A DNA stretch of 64,000 nucleotides from an uncultured Lachnospiraceae bacterium (GCA_910585465.1 CAJUEW010000006.1:56811-120810); one strand, 5' to 3'; positions 7,875 to 17,207 are shown, numbered from the stretch's first letter. The notes: generated by a model not told the origin, from the sequence alone. Translations and numbers: made by a program.

Positions 7875-8021
7875 TCAGTCATAAAGAGAGTTTCCAAATT
7901 TTACTTTCCTATAAATCTTTCCTGCCAGAATCATCGGCATGCTGATAAGGATATAAAGTGACGGAACCCCTCCAAGCACTACCATAACTGCAATCAGAAT
8001 AATACTGAAAATATCGCCCAT
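7875..8021 (-). CDS. Small membrane protein, 48 aa, near kdpDE
   Basis: The start is the ATG at 8021 with GAGGGG seven bases upstream. Longer in-frame starts (8093) lack a ribosome-binding site. The product MGDIFSIILIAVMVVL... has one long hydrophobic stretch, possibly a helical hairpin (GGVPSLYILISMPMILAG), then a basic KIYRKVKFG tail ending NSLYD. The clean start and amphipathic tail suggest a real gene. Its place upstream of kdpDE suggests a link to ion homeostasis or to the kinase, as inference only. It is longer than KdpF and does not obviously match it. Function unknown. Confidence 0.6.
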   Translation of the reverse strand: MGDIFSIILIAVMVVLGGVPSLYILISMPMILAGKIYRKVKFGNSLYD

Positions 8022-8170
8022 ATATCTGCCCCTCTTTTCTGTCATGTTTTTCTTAATATCATGAAGCTCATGAAATTGGAAACATGATAACATATCTTAT
8101 TTTTCAAATCTACAGAGGTGACAGTATTTTAACCTGCGCTTAATTTTCTTCCTTCTTTCTTAGCAGTCCT

Positions 8171-8554
8171 TTAACTGTTTTTCTTTTCCCACAGTCCATG
8201 CTCGTTGCAGTAGGCATAGACAGAAGAGATCTTCTCGCCGTCAGACAATAAAAATTTTACAACCGGATCCTTTCCGGACTCCAGCTTTTTCCGGTATACC
8301 CCTTCATTCGTAAAGAGAGCAACCCAGCCAATATAATGTGCTTCTGTCATAGGATGAAACACACTTCCTACCTTTACTGTGGCAACATTTCCGTTAATTT
8401 CCACCTCCGGAACATGCTTTTCCGTAGCCCCTTCACTGGTGTTCGCCTTCAGCTCCTTTAACCTTCCGCCGCAGCAATCAATGGATGTGTCCTTGCCGTC
8501 CACCAGCTCCACAATGCTTTTACAGTCCTCGCATACATAAAATCTGCTTTTCAT
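8171..8554 (-). CDS. Desulfoferrodoxin / superoxide reductase
   Basis: The 127-residue protein has both iron centres. The N-terminal desulforedoxin-type site uses Cys8, Cys11, Cys27 and Cys28 (CEDC...CC). The catalytic superoxide reductase site uses His47 (EKHVPEV), His67 and His73 (VFHPMTEAHYIGW), with Cys116 and His119 (YCNEHGLW). It reduces superoxide to hydrogen peroxide in the cytoplasm of anaerobes without making oxygen. An AGGAGGT ribosome-binding site precedes the ATG. It follows the ferritin gene by 84 bp on the same strand, which makes an oxidative-stress/iron pair. Confidence 0.92.
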   Translation of the reverse strand: MKSRFYVCEDCKSIVELVDGKDTSIDCCGGRLKELKANTSEGATEKHVPEVEINGNVATVKVGSVFHPMTEAHYIGWVALFTNEGVYRKKLESGKDPVVKFLLSDGEKISSVYAYCNEHGLWEKKNS

Positions 8555-8638
8555 AATTCAGATACCTCCTGTTTTTCTCAGGTAATAGTATCCTCATATT
8601 TTTTTCACTTATGCAGACCATAAACCGACTGCTCTTTC

Positions 8639-9151
8639 TTACAGTACCAATGACGGCGCGGAATATACGCGTGCGCCCAGTTCATTATCCAGCATATACA
8701 GGCTCTTTGGATCGTCTCCGAACAGCTCAAATTTTTTTATCAGATTATCCGCGTTGGTTTCTTCCTCTCCCTGCTCCTTTACGAACCAGTCCAGAAACTG
8801 CATGGTACGGAAATCCTTTACAGAATGGGCCGCATCATAAATATTGTGAATCAGGCTGGTCACATACTGTTCATGCTTCAGGCCTTCGGCAAGCACCGTC
8901 TTTGCATTCTCCAGTATAACATCGGGTTTATGAATTGCATCCAATGTCACCCTTTCGCCGTTGTTCTGCAGATACTGAATAAACAGCATGGCATGATCCC
9001 GTTCCTCCTGGGCCTGAATTTTATACCAGTTTCCAAAGCCGTCCAGACCCTGATCATAATAGAAATTAGAAAAATCCAGATACAGATACGCAGAATAGAA
9101 CTCCTTGTTCACCTGCTGATTTAATAATTCCACCACTTTTTTATCTAACAT
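8639..9151 (-). CDS. ftnA: Ferritin (FtnA-like)
   Basis: The 170-residue bacterial non-haem ferritin has ferroxidase ligands Glu17, Glu50 and His53 (NKEFYSAYLYL, QAQEERDHAML) and later acidic residues (KEQGEEETNADNL). It stores iron as a ferric mineral in a 24-mer and limits Fenton chemistry. A GAGGAGG ribosome-binding site precedes the ATG. A consensus-like promoter lies 36-64 bp upstream. It is upstream of, and probably co-expressed with, superoxide reductase. Confidence 0.92.
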   Translation of the reverse strand: MLDKKVVELLNQQVNKEFYSAYLYLDFSNFYYDQGLDGFGNWYKIQAQEERDHAMLFIQYLQNNGERVTLDAIHKPDVILENAKTVLAEGLKHEQYVTSLIHNIYDAAHSVKDFRTMQFLDWFVKEQGEEETNADNLIKKFELFGDDPKSLYMLDNELGARVYSAPSLVL

Positions 9152-9186
9152 ATTTAATTCCTCCTCTTTATATCTGAACTTTTATC

Positions 9187-9215
9187 ATTATAATCCTGTA
9201 ATTCTTTTATGTAAA
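9187..9215 (-). promoter_or_regulatory. Ferritin promoter
   Basis: The -35 TTTACA (9210-9215) and -10 TATAAT (9187-9192) are separated by 17 bp on the minus strand. The -10 is embedded in TTATAATGATAAAAG, which partly resembles a PerR box (TTATAATNATTATAA). That operator call is tentative. Confidence 0.65.
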
Positions 9216-9257
9216 TATGTTATAAATAAAGAAATTATAAAAATCCTCTGTCTCGTT

Positions 9258-9263
9258 TATACT
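9258..9263 (+). promoter_or_regulatory. Probable -10 of the DUF255 gene
   Basis: TATACT lies 52 bp before the ATG at 9316. The matching -35 region is AT-rich without a clear hexamer. The region 9152-9315 is divergent and holds this element and the ferritin promoter. Confidence 0.35.
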
Positions 9264-9315
9264 ATCTAAAACCACATTTTAACAGCATTCTGAAATATGC
9301 AGAAAGGATATCCCT

Positions 9316-11325
9316 ATGCCCAATCATCTGAATACCCAAAAATCTCCCTATTTGCTGCAGCACGCGGAAAATCCGGTCAACTGGCATCCATGGTGCGATG
9401 ATGCTTTTGCAGAAGCAAAAAAGCAGGAAAAGCCCATATTCTTAAGTATCGGTTATTCCACCTGCCACTGGTGCCACGTAATGGCCCACGAATCCTTTGA
9501 GGATACAGAGGTAGCAGATATTCTGAACCGCTTCTTTATCTCTGTAAAGGTGGACAGGGAAGAGCGTCCGGATATTGACGCTGTCTATATGTCCGCCTGC
9601 CAGGCTATAACCGGAAGCGGGGGCTGGCCTTTAACAATTCTTATGACCCCCGAACAGAGGCCGTTTTTTGCAGGAACCTATTTCCCAAAGCATTCCAGAT
9701 ATGGAACAATCGGACTTTGTGAGCTGCTGCTGCAGGTCAAGGAGCTCTGGAGCAGCCAGAGAGAGCGGCTTCTCCGTACCGGAGATGAAATGACTGCCTG
9801 GCTTCAGTCTCCCCGGGAGCCGTCGGATACAGCTCCTTCCCTGGAGCTGGTTCGTCAGGGAGCCTCTGCTCTCTTTCAAAGCCATGATTCCCGGTGGGGC
9901 GGCTTTGGACAGGCCCCTAAATTCCCCACTCCCCATAATCTGATGTTCCTGCTTCGCTACGGGAGCCTGGAACGGGAACCAAAGGCCCTTCTTCTGGCAG
10001 AGGAAACACTGATTCATATGGCTCAGGGCGGTATCTATGATCACGTGGGAGGCGGATTTGCCCGCTATTCTACAGATGAAAAATGGCTGATTCCTCATTT
10101 TGAAAAAATGCTGTATGACAACGCGCTGCTTATCCTTTCATATCTGGAGGCCTTCCAGATAACCGGCAAATCCCTCTACCGTTCTGTTGCGGAGGAAACT
10201 ATTAACTATGTCCTGAGAGAGCTGACCAGTGAAGAGGGAGGCTTTTACTGCGGACAGGATGCAGACAGCGAAGGAGTGGAAGGAAAATATTATGCTTTGA
10301 CAAAAGCTGAGATCTTTTCTGTTCTGGGACAGAAGGACGGACAGGATTTCTGCAGCTTTTTTCAGATTACCGAGGAGGGCAATTTTGAGGGAAGAAATAT
10401 CCCGAACCTGATTGGACAAAATGAATGGAAAAATGATCATATAAAAGAACTGTGTGAAAGGCTGCTCCGTTATCGCATCAGCCGTACCTCCCTTCACAGA
10501 GATGACAAAATTCTGACCTCATGGAACAGCCTGATGATAATGGCTCTGGCAAGGGCGTCCTTTATCTGCCGGGAACCTTCCTGGCTCCAGGCCGCCGAAA
10601 AGGCTCAGCAGTTTCTGGAGAGAAATCTGACTGCCTCTCAGGATCGGCTTTATGTCAGATACCGGCATGGGGAGGCAGCCTATCCGGGGCACCTTGACGA
10701 CTATGCGTACTATGGGCTGGCCCTGCTGGAGCTGTATCGGACTACCTGGGAGCCTGCCTATCTGGATAAGGCCATCCGGATCAGCAGGCAGATGATAGCG
10801 CTGTTTTCGGATTCAGAAAACGGAGGCTTTTATCTCTATGGCAGAGATTCCGAGCAGCTGATCAGCCGTCCAAAAGAAACCTATGACGGAGCGCTCCCGT
10901 CCGGCAACTCTGCAGCCGCACTGGCATTGTCCTTTCTTGCCTCGCTGACAGGGGAAAGAGACTGGCTTGAGGAACAGGATCGGCAGATGCGTTTTATGGC
11001 CGGCGCGGCCTCTCATTATCCGTCCGGTTACTGCTTTGCCCTTATGGCAATGTGCCGGGTACTTTATCCCTCCTCCGAGCTGATCTGTGTCTCCGCGCAG
11101 GACACGGTTCCGGAAGAACTGGACTCCCTTCTGAGGAAGCATTTCCTTCCCAGCCTGACAGTATTATTTCTGTCCCCCCGCAGCCAGGAGCAGCTTGTCC
11201 GTCTTGCACCCTTTACCGCACATTACAGAATCCCGGAAAGCGGCGCGCGGTATTATCTGTGCCGGGGCAATACGTGCAGGGAATGTTCGGAAAATCTTCC
11301 CGCGGCGCTTTTGGAGGCTCCTTAA
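9316..11325 (+). CDS. Thioredoxin-domain protein, DUF255 (YyaL/SPATA20 family)
   Basis: The 669-residue protein opens MPNHLNTQKSPYLLQHAENP. The N-terminal thioredoxin-like domain has a CHWC motif (STCHWCHVMAHESFED) and GSGGWPLTILMTP. The C-terminal two thirds is an alpha/alpha toroid like N-acylglucosamine 2-epimerases or glycosidases (GGIYDHVGGGFARYSTD, WLIPHFEKMLYDNALL, DDKILTSWNSLMI, LDDYAY, GALPSGNSAAAL). The length matches the family. Members are widespread, but the biochemical role is unclear. Redox or protein-quality roles are suggested. Here it faces away from the ferritin/superoxide reductase genes and ends 10 bp from the convergent DUF2284 gene. Confidence 0.88.
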   Translation: MPNHLNTQKSPYLLQHAENPVNWHPWCDDAFAEAKKQEKPIFLSIGYSTCHWCHVMAHESFEDTEVADILNRFFISVKVDREERPDIDAVYMSACQAITGSGGWPLTILMTPEQRPFFAGTYFPKHSRYGTIGLCELLLQVKELWSSQRERLLRTGDEMTAWLQSPREPSDTAPSLELVRQGASALFQSHDSRWGGFGQAPKFPTPHNLMFLLRYGSLEREPKALLLAEETLIHMAQGGIYDHVGGGFARYSTDEKWLIPHFEKMLYDNALLILSYLEAFQITGKSLYRSVAEETINYVLRELTSEEGGFYCGQDADSEGVEGKYYALTKAEIFSVLGQKDGQDFCSFFQITEEGNFEGRNIPNLIGQNEWKNDHIKELCERLLRYRISRTSLHRDDKILTSWNSLMIMALARASFICREPSWLQAAEKAQQFLERNLTASQDRLYVRYRHGEAAYPGHLDDYAYYGLALLELYRTTWEPAYLDKAIRISRQMIALFSDSENGGFYLYGRDSEQLISRPKETYDGALPSGNSAAALALSFLASLTGERDWLEEQDRQMRFMAGAASHYPSGYCFALMAMCRVLYPSSELICVSAQDTVPEELDSLLRKHFLPSLTVLFLSPRSQEQLVRLAPFTAHYRIPESGARYYLCRGNTCRECSENLPAALLEAP

Positions 11326-11335
11326 ATTTCATCCG

Positions 11336-11875
11336 CTATTCCAGCAGAAAGCAACCGGTATAGGATATGGTGCAGGGACCATAATAATAATCCATCCCGT
11401 TTGCTTTACATATCTCTGTAACAAGCATCCCATATGCCTCCATGGAAGCAAAGGAATTGTCCGGAAAACGGCAGGGGTGATCGGGATAAGTGCATTCCTT
11501 ACATCTCGTACAGCAGCCGCTTCCGATAGAAAGCATTCCGGGAAATTCCGGCAGAAGCGCCTCTCTTAACCTGTCGAAATTTTTCTTATGCCTGGCCTCG
11601 GTCTCCATCATACCCTCCCCGTCCAGGGCATCCTCAAGCTCGCCCACAGTCTGTACCAGTATTCCACGGGAGAATTTCCGAATCCGAATCCTGCATTCCT
11701 CCAGTGTGCCGCATCCCGGAGGACAGCACCAGTTTTTTCCATACATATGACAGCTGTTCCTGCTGCACATCTCACGTACCTGGGGCAGAAGCTGAATCGT
11801 ATTCACATCCAGACTCCCCACATGGGTAAACCCGCATTCTTTTCCTGTTTTTATCAGTTTTTCCAGTATCAGCAT
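11336..11875 (-). CDS. DUF2284 Cys-rich metal-binding protein
   Basis: The 179-residue protein is rich in cysteine in the DUF2284 pattern: REMCSRNSCHMYGKNWCCPPGCGTLEEC near residue 50, then CCTRCKECTYPDHPC near residue 125 and a final Cys pair. These could ligate iron-sulfur clusters or zinc. GGGAGG precedes the ATG at 11875, and a well-formed promoter lies 47-75 bp upstream. The function is unknown. Members are common in anaerobes and methanogens. Confidence 0.8.
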   Translation of the reverse strand: MLILEKLIKTGKECGFTHVGSLDVNTIQLLPQVREMCSRNSCHMYGKNWCCPPGCGTLEECRIRIRKFSRGILVQTVGELEDALDGEGMMETEARHKKNFDRLREALLPEFPGMLSIGSGCCTRCKECTYPDHPCRFPDNSFASMEAYGMLVTEICKANGMDYYYGPCTISYTGCFLLE

Positions 11876-11921
11876 GTTTCCTCCCTTTGTATATTCCGGT
11901 TATTCCCTTGTATTTCTTTTT

Positions 11922-11950
11922 ATTATAAAGGGAGCGGAGCTGCTGTACAA
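11922..11950 (-). promoter_or_regulatory. Promoter of the DUF2284 gene
   Basis: The -35 TTGTAC (11945-11950) and -10 TATAAT (11922-11927) are spaced 17 bp apart on the minus strand. The element begins just after the alpha-galactosidase stop, so the gene is transcribed on its own. Confidence 0.6.
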
Positions 11951-11960
11951 TCGGCAAAAA

Positions 11961-14126
11961 CTATTTTTCAGTAAAATGTATCTGCCATGCCTTATATTCT
12001 CCCACTGCAATCGGAATCGGCACTCCTATTTCCATAAGAGCGCTGCCGCTGTAAATCCGGCTGCTGCCTTCCTCACAGTATTTCCCGTCTGCTTTCAGGC
12101 CTTTGCATTTTATATATGTCACAGGACTGTTGCAGTGTGTATCAAGAGAAACCACATTCAAAAGCGCCTCACTTTTATCCTCTGATGTAAAATTCCATGC
12201 TGCCATCTCAGTATCCTTCCCCGGAATATGCAGACGGTAATATTTCCCATTGTGAATCAAATTCCAGTATTTTTTGTAGTCCTGAATCTGTTTTCTCACC
12301 TCCTCTTTTTCTTCATCTGATATCTGGTTCAGATCCAGCTCGTATCCAAAGCTGCCCGCCATTGCGACCACGCCCCTTGTATGAATATCCGTAATTCTTC
12401 CTGTCTGATGATTCGGCACCGCAGACACATGGGAGCCTACAGCAGATATAGGATATCCAAAGGAGGTTCCATGCTGAATCCGGATACGTTCAATCGCATC
12501 CGTATTGTCACTGCACCAGATCTGAGGTGTATAATAAAGCATTCCCGCATCAAATCTCCCCCCGCCTCCTGCGCACCCCTCAATCAGCAGCTTAGGATAG
12601 CGGGTAATCATCCGTTCCAGAAAATCATAGACGCCAAGAACATACTCATGCATAATCTTTCCGCGATTCTGATAGCCTTCCACGGCACTGTATGCTTCAT
12701 AGATTCCCCGATTCATATCCATCTTAATGTATTCCACCCGGGCTGAGTCAATTACCCTGGAAATTTGCTTAAATATACCATTGACTACCTCTTTCCTGGA
12801 GAAATCCAGAACTAACTGGTGTCTTCCTCTGACAGGCAGCCGGCCCGGAATCATAAATACCCAGTCCGGATGCTTCTGATACAGACTGCTGTTTTCATTT
12901 ATCATCTCTGGTTCAATCCACAGTCCGAATTTCATTCCCATAGAATGAATCCGGTCCGACAGCGCAGCTAATGAGCTTCCCAGCTTCTTTTCGTTGACAG
13001 TCCAGTCTCCAAGCCCCCGGTAATCATCGCTCCTGTCCCCGAACCAGCCATCATCCAGAACCATCATCTCCACTCCCAGCTCTGCTGCCTGCTTCGCAAT
13101 CTCTACAATTTGTTCTCCGGTAAAGTCAATATAGGTTGCCTCCCAGTTATTGATCAGAACCGGGCGGCGGACTTCTTTGTATACTCCTCTGCATATATGA
13201 TACCGGATAAGCCTGTGGTAAATCTGTGACAGTGCCGCAAGTCCCTTCGCAGAATATGCAAAAGCTGCTTCCGGTGTATAAAAAACCTCGCCAGGCCTCA
13301 GCGGATAGGCAAACATCTCATCATTTATACCGATTCCTATACGTGTCTGTTCAAATTGATCCTTTTCAATTTCACAGTTAAAATTTCCGCTGTACAAAAG
13401 AGAGACTCCGTAGCAGGAACCATGATCTTCGTCCGCGCCCTCCTTTGCCAGAATAAAAAAAGGATTATGCTGATGGCTGGACATTCCTCTTTTACTTCCA
13501 TAGCTTTGGATCCCATGCACAACAGCATGGCGCTCCATATTTCTTTCCATGGTATGTCTGCCGAAAAAGTGGAGTACATCATAATCCCCCTGCAGAAAAT
13601 CCAAAGAACCGCTGTACGCCTTGTCAATCACCAGCTCCTCTGTGCTGATATTCCGTATTATCACACTTCTGGCAATCACATCCAGCTCCGGAAGAACTCC
13701 ATAGTTCAATGTAACCTCCACGCCTGCCGCCCGGTCCTCCAATATAATCTCTACGGTTTCTGCCTGGCATTCTTCCGCATAAACAGCGGGAAGTCCCGGA
13801 ATCTGATACTTTCCCTTTCCCCTCGTCAAAGCACGGAAACGCAGGTCACAGCCATATATCCCCCGGCTGTTTCTTATATTTACGGCCGCTGTACGGAAAT
13901 CTCCATTTCCGTAGCACGGATATTCCTGAGGCAGCACATCCAGTGAAAAGGTTCTATCTTTCCCCACATCATATGGGTTCAACGTAAATCCTCTGTCATA
14001 GAAGGTCAGCAGATAGTCCATATGGCAGTCTATCTTTTTTCCGTAATAAAGGTGCAGAAGAAATCCATTGGAGGTAACCCCCATCTGATAAGTAGTATTC
14101 TTTGTCTGTAATGAAATGATTTCCAT
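11961..14126 (-). CDS. Alpha-galactosidase, GH36
   Basis: The 721-residue protein has an N-terminal beta-sandwich, a TIM barrel and a C-terminal domain, the usual GH36 size. MVLDDGWFG and YIKMDMNRG (catalytic nucleophile Asp in KMDMNR) are classic, as is CSDNTDAIERIRIQHG, where the SDNTDA aspartate is the acid/base. There is no signal peptide, so it acts in the cytoplasm. It releases galactose from melibiose, raffinose or stachyose brought in by the ABC importer encoded just upstream (14185-17207). A strong hairpin lies between it and the importer genes. The likely inducer system is the divergent AraC regulator at 17545. Confidence 0.93.
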   Translation of the reverse strand: MEIISLQTKNTTYQMGVTSNGFLLHLYYGKKIDCHMDYLLTFYDRGFTLNPYDVGKDRTFSLDVLPQEYPCYGNGDFRTAAVNIRNSRGIYGCDLRFRALTRGKGKYQIPGLPAVYAEECQAETVEIILEDRAAGVEVTLNYGVLPELDVIARSVIIRNISTEELVIDKAYSGSLDFLQGDYDVLHFFGRHTMERNMERHAVVHGIQSYGSKRGMSSHQHNPFFILAKEGADEDHGSCYGVSLLYSGNFNCEIEKDQFEQTRIGIGINDEMFAYPLRPGEVFYTPEAAFAYSAKGLAALSQIYHRLIRYHICRGVYKEVRRPVLINNWEATYIDFTGEQIVEIAKQAAELGVEMMVLDDGWFGDRSDDYRGLGDWTVNEKKLGSSLAALSDRIHSMGMKFGLWIEPEMINENSSLYQKHPDWVFMIPGRLPVRGRHQLVLDFSRKEVVNGIFKQISRVIDSARVEYIKMDMNRGIYEAYSAVEGYQNRGKIMHEYVLGVYDFLERMITRYPKLLIEGCAGGGGRFDAGMLYYTPQIWCSDNTDAIERIRIQHGTSFGYPISAVGSHVSAVPNHQTGRITDIHTRGVVAMAGSFGYELDLNQISDEEKEEVRKQIQDYKKYWNLIHNGKYYRLHIPGKDTEMAAWNFTSEDKSEALLNVVSLDTHCNSPVTYIKCKGLKADGKYCEEGSSRIYSGSALMEIGVPIPIAVGEYKAWQIHFTEK

Positions 14127-14145
14127 ACTGTTTCTCTTTCTTCAG

Positions 14146-14173
14146 AGGGAGGGCGTCAAAAGCTGCCCTCCCT
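14146..14173 (-). terminator. Hairpin between sugar permease and alpha-galactosidase
   Basis: Arms AGGGAGGGC (14146-14154) and GCCCTCCCT (14165-14173) form a perfect 9-bp GC-rich stem with a 10-nt loop. No T run follows. It looks like an mRNA-stabilising or partial-termination hairpin of the kind seen inside sugar ABC operons, and not a full stop. Confidence 0.6.
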
Positions 14174-14184
14174 GACTAATGTTA

Positions 14185-15009
14185 TTATTTTCCTCCTGTC
14201 ATGGCAACGCCTTCTATAAATTGTTTCTGGAAGAATAAATACAGCACTACCATCGGAAGCATTGCCAGCAGGGAGCCTGCCATAAGTACCGGATAATTAG
14301 TGCTGAACTGTCCGTTCAGACTGGACAATCCGGCAGATAATGTAGTTGAATTAATATTTGTATTCGCAACTAAAGGCCACATCAGATCTGTATAGGCAAA
14401 CACCGCTGTAAATACGGACAGTGCCGCGATAGAAGCCTTTGTAAGCGGAAACATAACCTTTGTAAAAATCTGCCAGCGGTTGCAGCCGTCCAAATATGCC
14501 GCCTCTCCGATTTCATCCGGAATTCCCATATATGCCTGTCTTAAGAAAAATGTGCCGAATGCACTGACAACACCAGGAAACACCAAAGAAAACATAGTAT
14601 CTGTCATGCCAAGCTTTGCAATCATCTGGTATTGCGGAATAATAAAAATCTGTCCCGGAATCATCTGCTGTACAATAATAAGCAGAAATAATACATTCTT
14701 TCCTTTAAAATTCAGCTTTGCAAATGCATATCCTGCCATAGAGCAAAACACTACCGCACACAATACGCGCAAAATAATCATCACTGCCGTATTAAAATAA
14801 AGATTTCCAAAAGGCAGAAGGCTCAGCGCCTTTGTGAAAGAATCAAAATTCCAGTTGGAAGGCAGGATTGTGGGCGGTATCTGCATAACTTCCGCATTGG
14901 TCTTAAAGGATGTAAGAATCATCCACACAAATGGGAAAATCATTATAACAGAGCCAAGTATTAATGCTATGTATACAAGTAAAGTTGATATATTCTTTTT
15001 CTGCTTCAT
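14185..15009 (-). CDS. Sugar ABC transporter permease (MalG-type)
   Basis: The 274-residue protein from the ATG at 15009 has AGGAGGTG upstream. A longer frame to 15078 overlaps the other permease gene and lacks a ribosome-binding site. Six membrane helices are expected. The EAA loop EIGEAAYLDGCNRWQIFTKV contacts the ATPase. It is the second inner-membrane subunit of a CUT1 importer that probably carries alpha-galactosides. No ATPase gene is present, so a shared MsmK-like ATPase elsewhere is expected. Confidence 0.9.
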   Translation of the reverse strand: MKQKKNISTLLVYIALILGSVIMIFPFVWMILTSFKTNAEVMQIPPTILPSNWNFDSFTKALSLLPFGNLYFNTAVMIILRVLCAVVFCSMAGYAFAKLNFKGKNVLFLLIIVQQMIPGQIFIIPQYQMIAKLGMTDTMFSLVFPGVVSAFGTFFLRQAYMGIPDEIGEAAYLDGCNRWQIFTKVMFPLTKASIAALSVFTAVFAYTDLMWPLVANTNINSTTLSAGLSSLNGQFSTNYPVLMAGSLLAMLPMVVLYLFFQKQFIEGVAMTGGK

Positions 15010-15022
15010 CTCACACCACCTC

Positions 15023-15904
15023 CTACACTTCGTAATTGACCCATTTTTTCTGACCCATAAACTGGATCGCCGTAACAATACCGATAATCAGAACTGTCCA
15101 GATAACAATAGCTGAGGCATATCCCCTGTTTCCTGCAATAAACGACTCACGGTAAAACAGATATATGAGAGACTGGGCCTTGCTCAATGCCGGATTGCCC
15201 TCGCCCACCATCATATACAGCAAATCATAGACCTTAAGAGAAGCCATCAAACGCATAATCAGTACCACGAACAAAGTTGGCGAAACCATTGGGAGGGTAA
15301 TATACAAAAACTGCTGCAGTTTTGTACATCCATCCAGGCTGGCCGCCTCATAATAGCTTTTGGAGATATTCTGGATGCCGGAAAGAAGAAGCACCGCATC
15401 ATAGCCCAGCGCACTCCAGATTGCTACAATAGCTACAGTAATAATGACAATATTCGGATCTGTAATCCAGTTGACATTCAAATGGAATACTGTATTAATG
15501 ATGCCGTATTCCGAGTTAAACATCCACTTCCATACCATGGCAACTGCTGCCGGGGCAACGACCATTGGCAGGAAGAAAATAGCACGGAACGCCACCTTCC
15601 CTTTAATTTTTGCATTCAGCAGAACTGCAATCACCAGTGCCAGCAATACTCCCACCGGCACAGTCAGAATACAAAACAGAAGCGTATTCCAGGTTGCGCG
15701 CCAAAACTCTGCATCCGAAAACATCTTAATGTAATTTTTCAGTCCGACAAATTCATATCCTCCGAATACTTTTGTGGACGAGAAACTCAGGATAATAGTA
15801 TTAATAAAAGGATACACATTCAGGACAAGCAATCCTATAATGGTAGGAGCCACCATCAGATAACCCCATTTTTGATCCTGGTCCGGCCTTGCTTTTTTCT
15901 TCAT
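15023..15904 (-). CDS. Sugar ABC transporter permease (MalF-type)
   Basis: A start at the ATG 15904 (GGGGGAA seven bases upstream) gives 293 residues, MKKKARPDQDQKWGYL. An ATG at 15919 is also possible. Six helices are predicted, and the EAA motif is YYEAASLDGCTKLQQFLYITLP. It pairs with the permease at 14185 in the import of oligosaccharide delivered by the lipoprotein at 15930. Confidence 0.9.
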   Translation of the reverse strand: MKKKARPDQDQKWGYLMVAPTIIGLLVLNVYPFINTIILSFSSTKVFGGYEFVGLKNYIKMFSDAEFWRATWNTLLFCILTVPVGVLLALVIAVLLNAKIKGKVAFRAIFFLPMVVAPAAVAMVWKWMFNSEYGIINTVFHLNVNWITDPNIVIITVAIVAIWSALGYDAVLLLSGIQNISKSYYEAASLDGCTKLQQFLYITLPMVSPTLFVVLIMRLMASLKVYDLLYMMVGEGNPALSKAQSLIYLFYRESFIAGNRGYASAIVIWTVLIIGIVTAIQFMGQKKWVNYEV

Positions 15905-15929
15905 CAGAAATTCCCCCATTCACATTCTC

Positions 15930-17207
15930 TTAGTTATCCGCAATTGCCTCTGTTACAATATCCTGCATCTTCTGGATACCTTCCTCTACTGTCACATTCT
16001 TTCCGTAAATATCAAGCATCGTCTGCTCCACTTTTGGCTCCCAAGATGGTCTTGACGGATTATTCACATATTTCACACTGTAGTCAAACATACCAATCAG
16101 GTTCTGTAAGGTTAAGTCATATCCGTTATCCTCAAAGGATTTAATCCATGTACCCTCAAGTCCATTGTAGGCCGGAATTGCCGCGCCGGATTCTCCTTCA
16201 ATTCTCTGGCCTTCCTCAGAAGCAAGGAATTTCAGAAAATCCATTGCCAGTTCTTTGTTCCTGCCCTTTGCCGCTGTCGCATAGGACACACTGTTAGAAA
16301 TAGATGCTCTTCCCTCCCCTGATGCAGGATTTGGGCATTTGGGCAGAACAGCCACATCCCATTTTCCATTCATATCCGGATAAGTTGCACAAAGATTCAC
16401 AAGATCCCAGTTGCCTGCAAAAAACATAGCCCCTTCACCGGAAAAGAACATTTCAGACGCACCCGTATTCGCAAACTGTTCCTGTGTCGGACACCAGTCA
16501 TTTTCCTGCAGGCCGACATAATATTTTATGGCATCCGATGTTGCGGGCTCTGTGTATTCAGCCTTTGTACAATCATCATTCAATATTTGCCCGCCGTTCT
16601 GATATACAAAATTCCAGTATCCGATCTGGTCATGTGAATAGGCCATATAACCATATTTTCCGGTGCTTTCATAAATCTGGGCGGACGCTGCCTCCAGATC
16701 ATTCCATGTCCAGGTATCATCCGGATATGCTACGCCTGCTTTATCAAACAGCTCTTTGTTATAAAGAAGCCCGATAATATCCTTATCCTTCGGAACCCCG
16801 TAAAGCTTCCCGTCACTTCCCCTGACATTTTCTACAGAGATTTCAGAAAAGCTTGCCGGATCCACGATCTCCGAACAGTCAGCAAGAATTCCGTTGTCTG
16901 CGTATTTAAACAACTGGTTGGAATGCATCCAGAAAATATCGGGCATGGAATTACTTGTTGCCGAAGCTTCCAGCTTTGTCCAGTATTCGTCCCAGCCTGT
17001 TGCCTGCACCTCAATCGTCACATCCGGATTCTGATCCATATATACTTTCGCTATGGCCTCCATGCCAGCTTTTTGTCCCTGATCCCAAATCTGAAATACA
17101 AGATGTCCCTCGTCTGAAGAGCTATTGGATGAACCGCATGCCCCAAGCCCCATGGCCATAACTCCTGCCAGAGAAGCAGCAAATCCTTTCTTTAACCATT
17201 TATTCAT
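15930..17207 (-). CDS. Sugar ABC transporter solute-binding lipoprotein
   Basis: The 425-residue protein has a lipoprotein signal peptide (MNKWLKKGFAASLAGVMAMG, lipobox LGAC, Cys24) and then a Ser-rich linker. The remainder is a family 1 extracellular binding protein (LVFQIWDQGQKAGMEAIAKVY, MPDIFWMHSNQL, GAMFFAGNWDL, AAKGRNKELAMDFLKFLASEEGQ). It is anchored outside the membrane and delivers sugar to the two permeases. AGGAGG precedes the ATG. It is the first gene of the importer/alpha-galactosidase operon, divergent from an AraC gene. Confidence 0.92.
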   Translation of the reverse strand: MNKWLKKGFAASLAGVMAMGLGACGSSNSSSDEGHLVFQIWDQGQKAGMEAIAKVYMDQNPDVTIEVQATGWDEYWTKLEASATSNSMPDIFWMHSNQLFKYADNGILADCSEIVDPASFSEISVENVRGSDGKLYGVPKDKDIIGLLYNKELFDKAGVAYPDDTWTWNDLEAASAQIYESTGKYGYMAYSHDQIGYWNFVYQNGGQILNDDCTKAEYTEPATSDAIKYYVGLQENDWCPTQEQFANTGASEMFFSGEGAMFFAGNWDLVNLCATYPDMNGKWDVAVLPKCPNPASGEGRASISNSVSYATAAKGRNKELAMDFLKFLASEEGQRIEGESGAAIPAYNGLEGTWIKSFEDNGYDLTLQNLIGMFDYSVKYVNNPSRPSWEPKVEQTMLDIYGKNVTVEEGIQKMQDIVTEAIADN

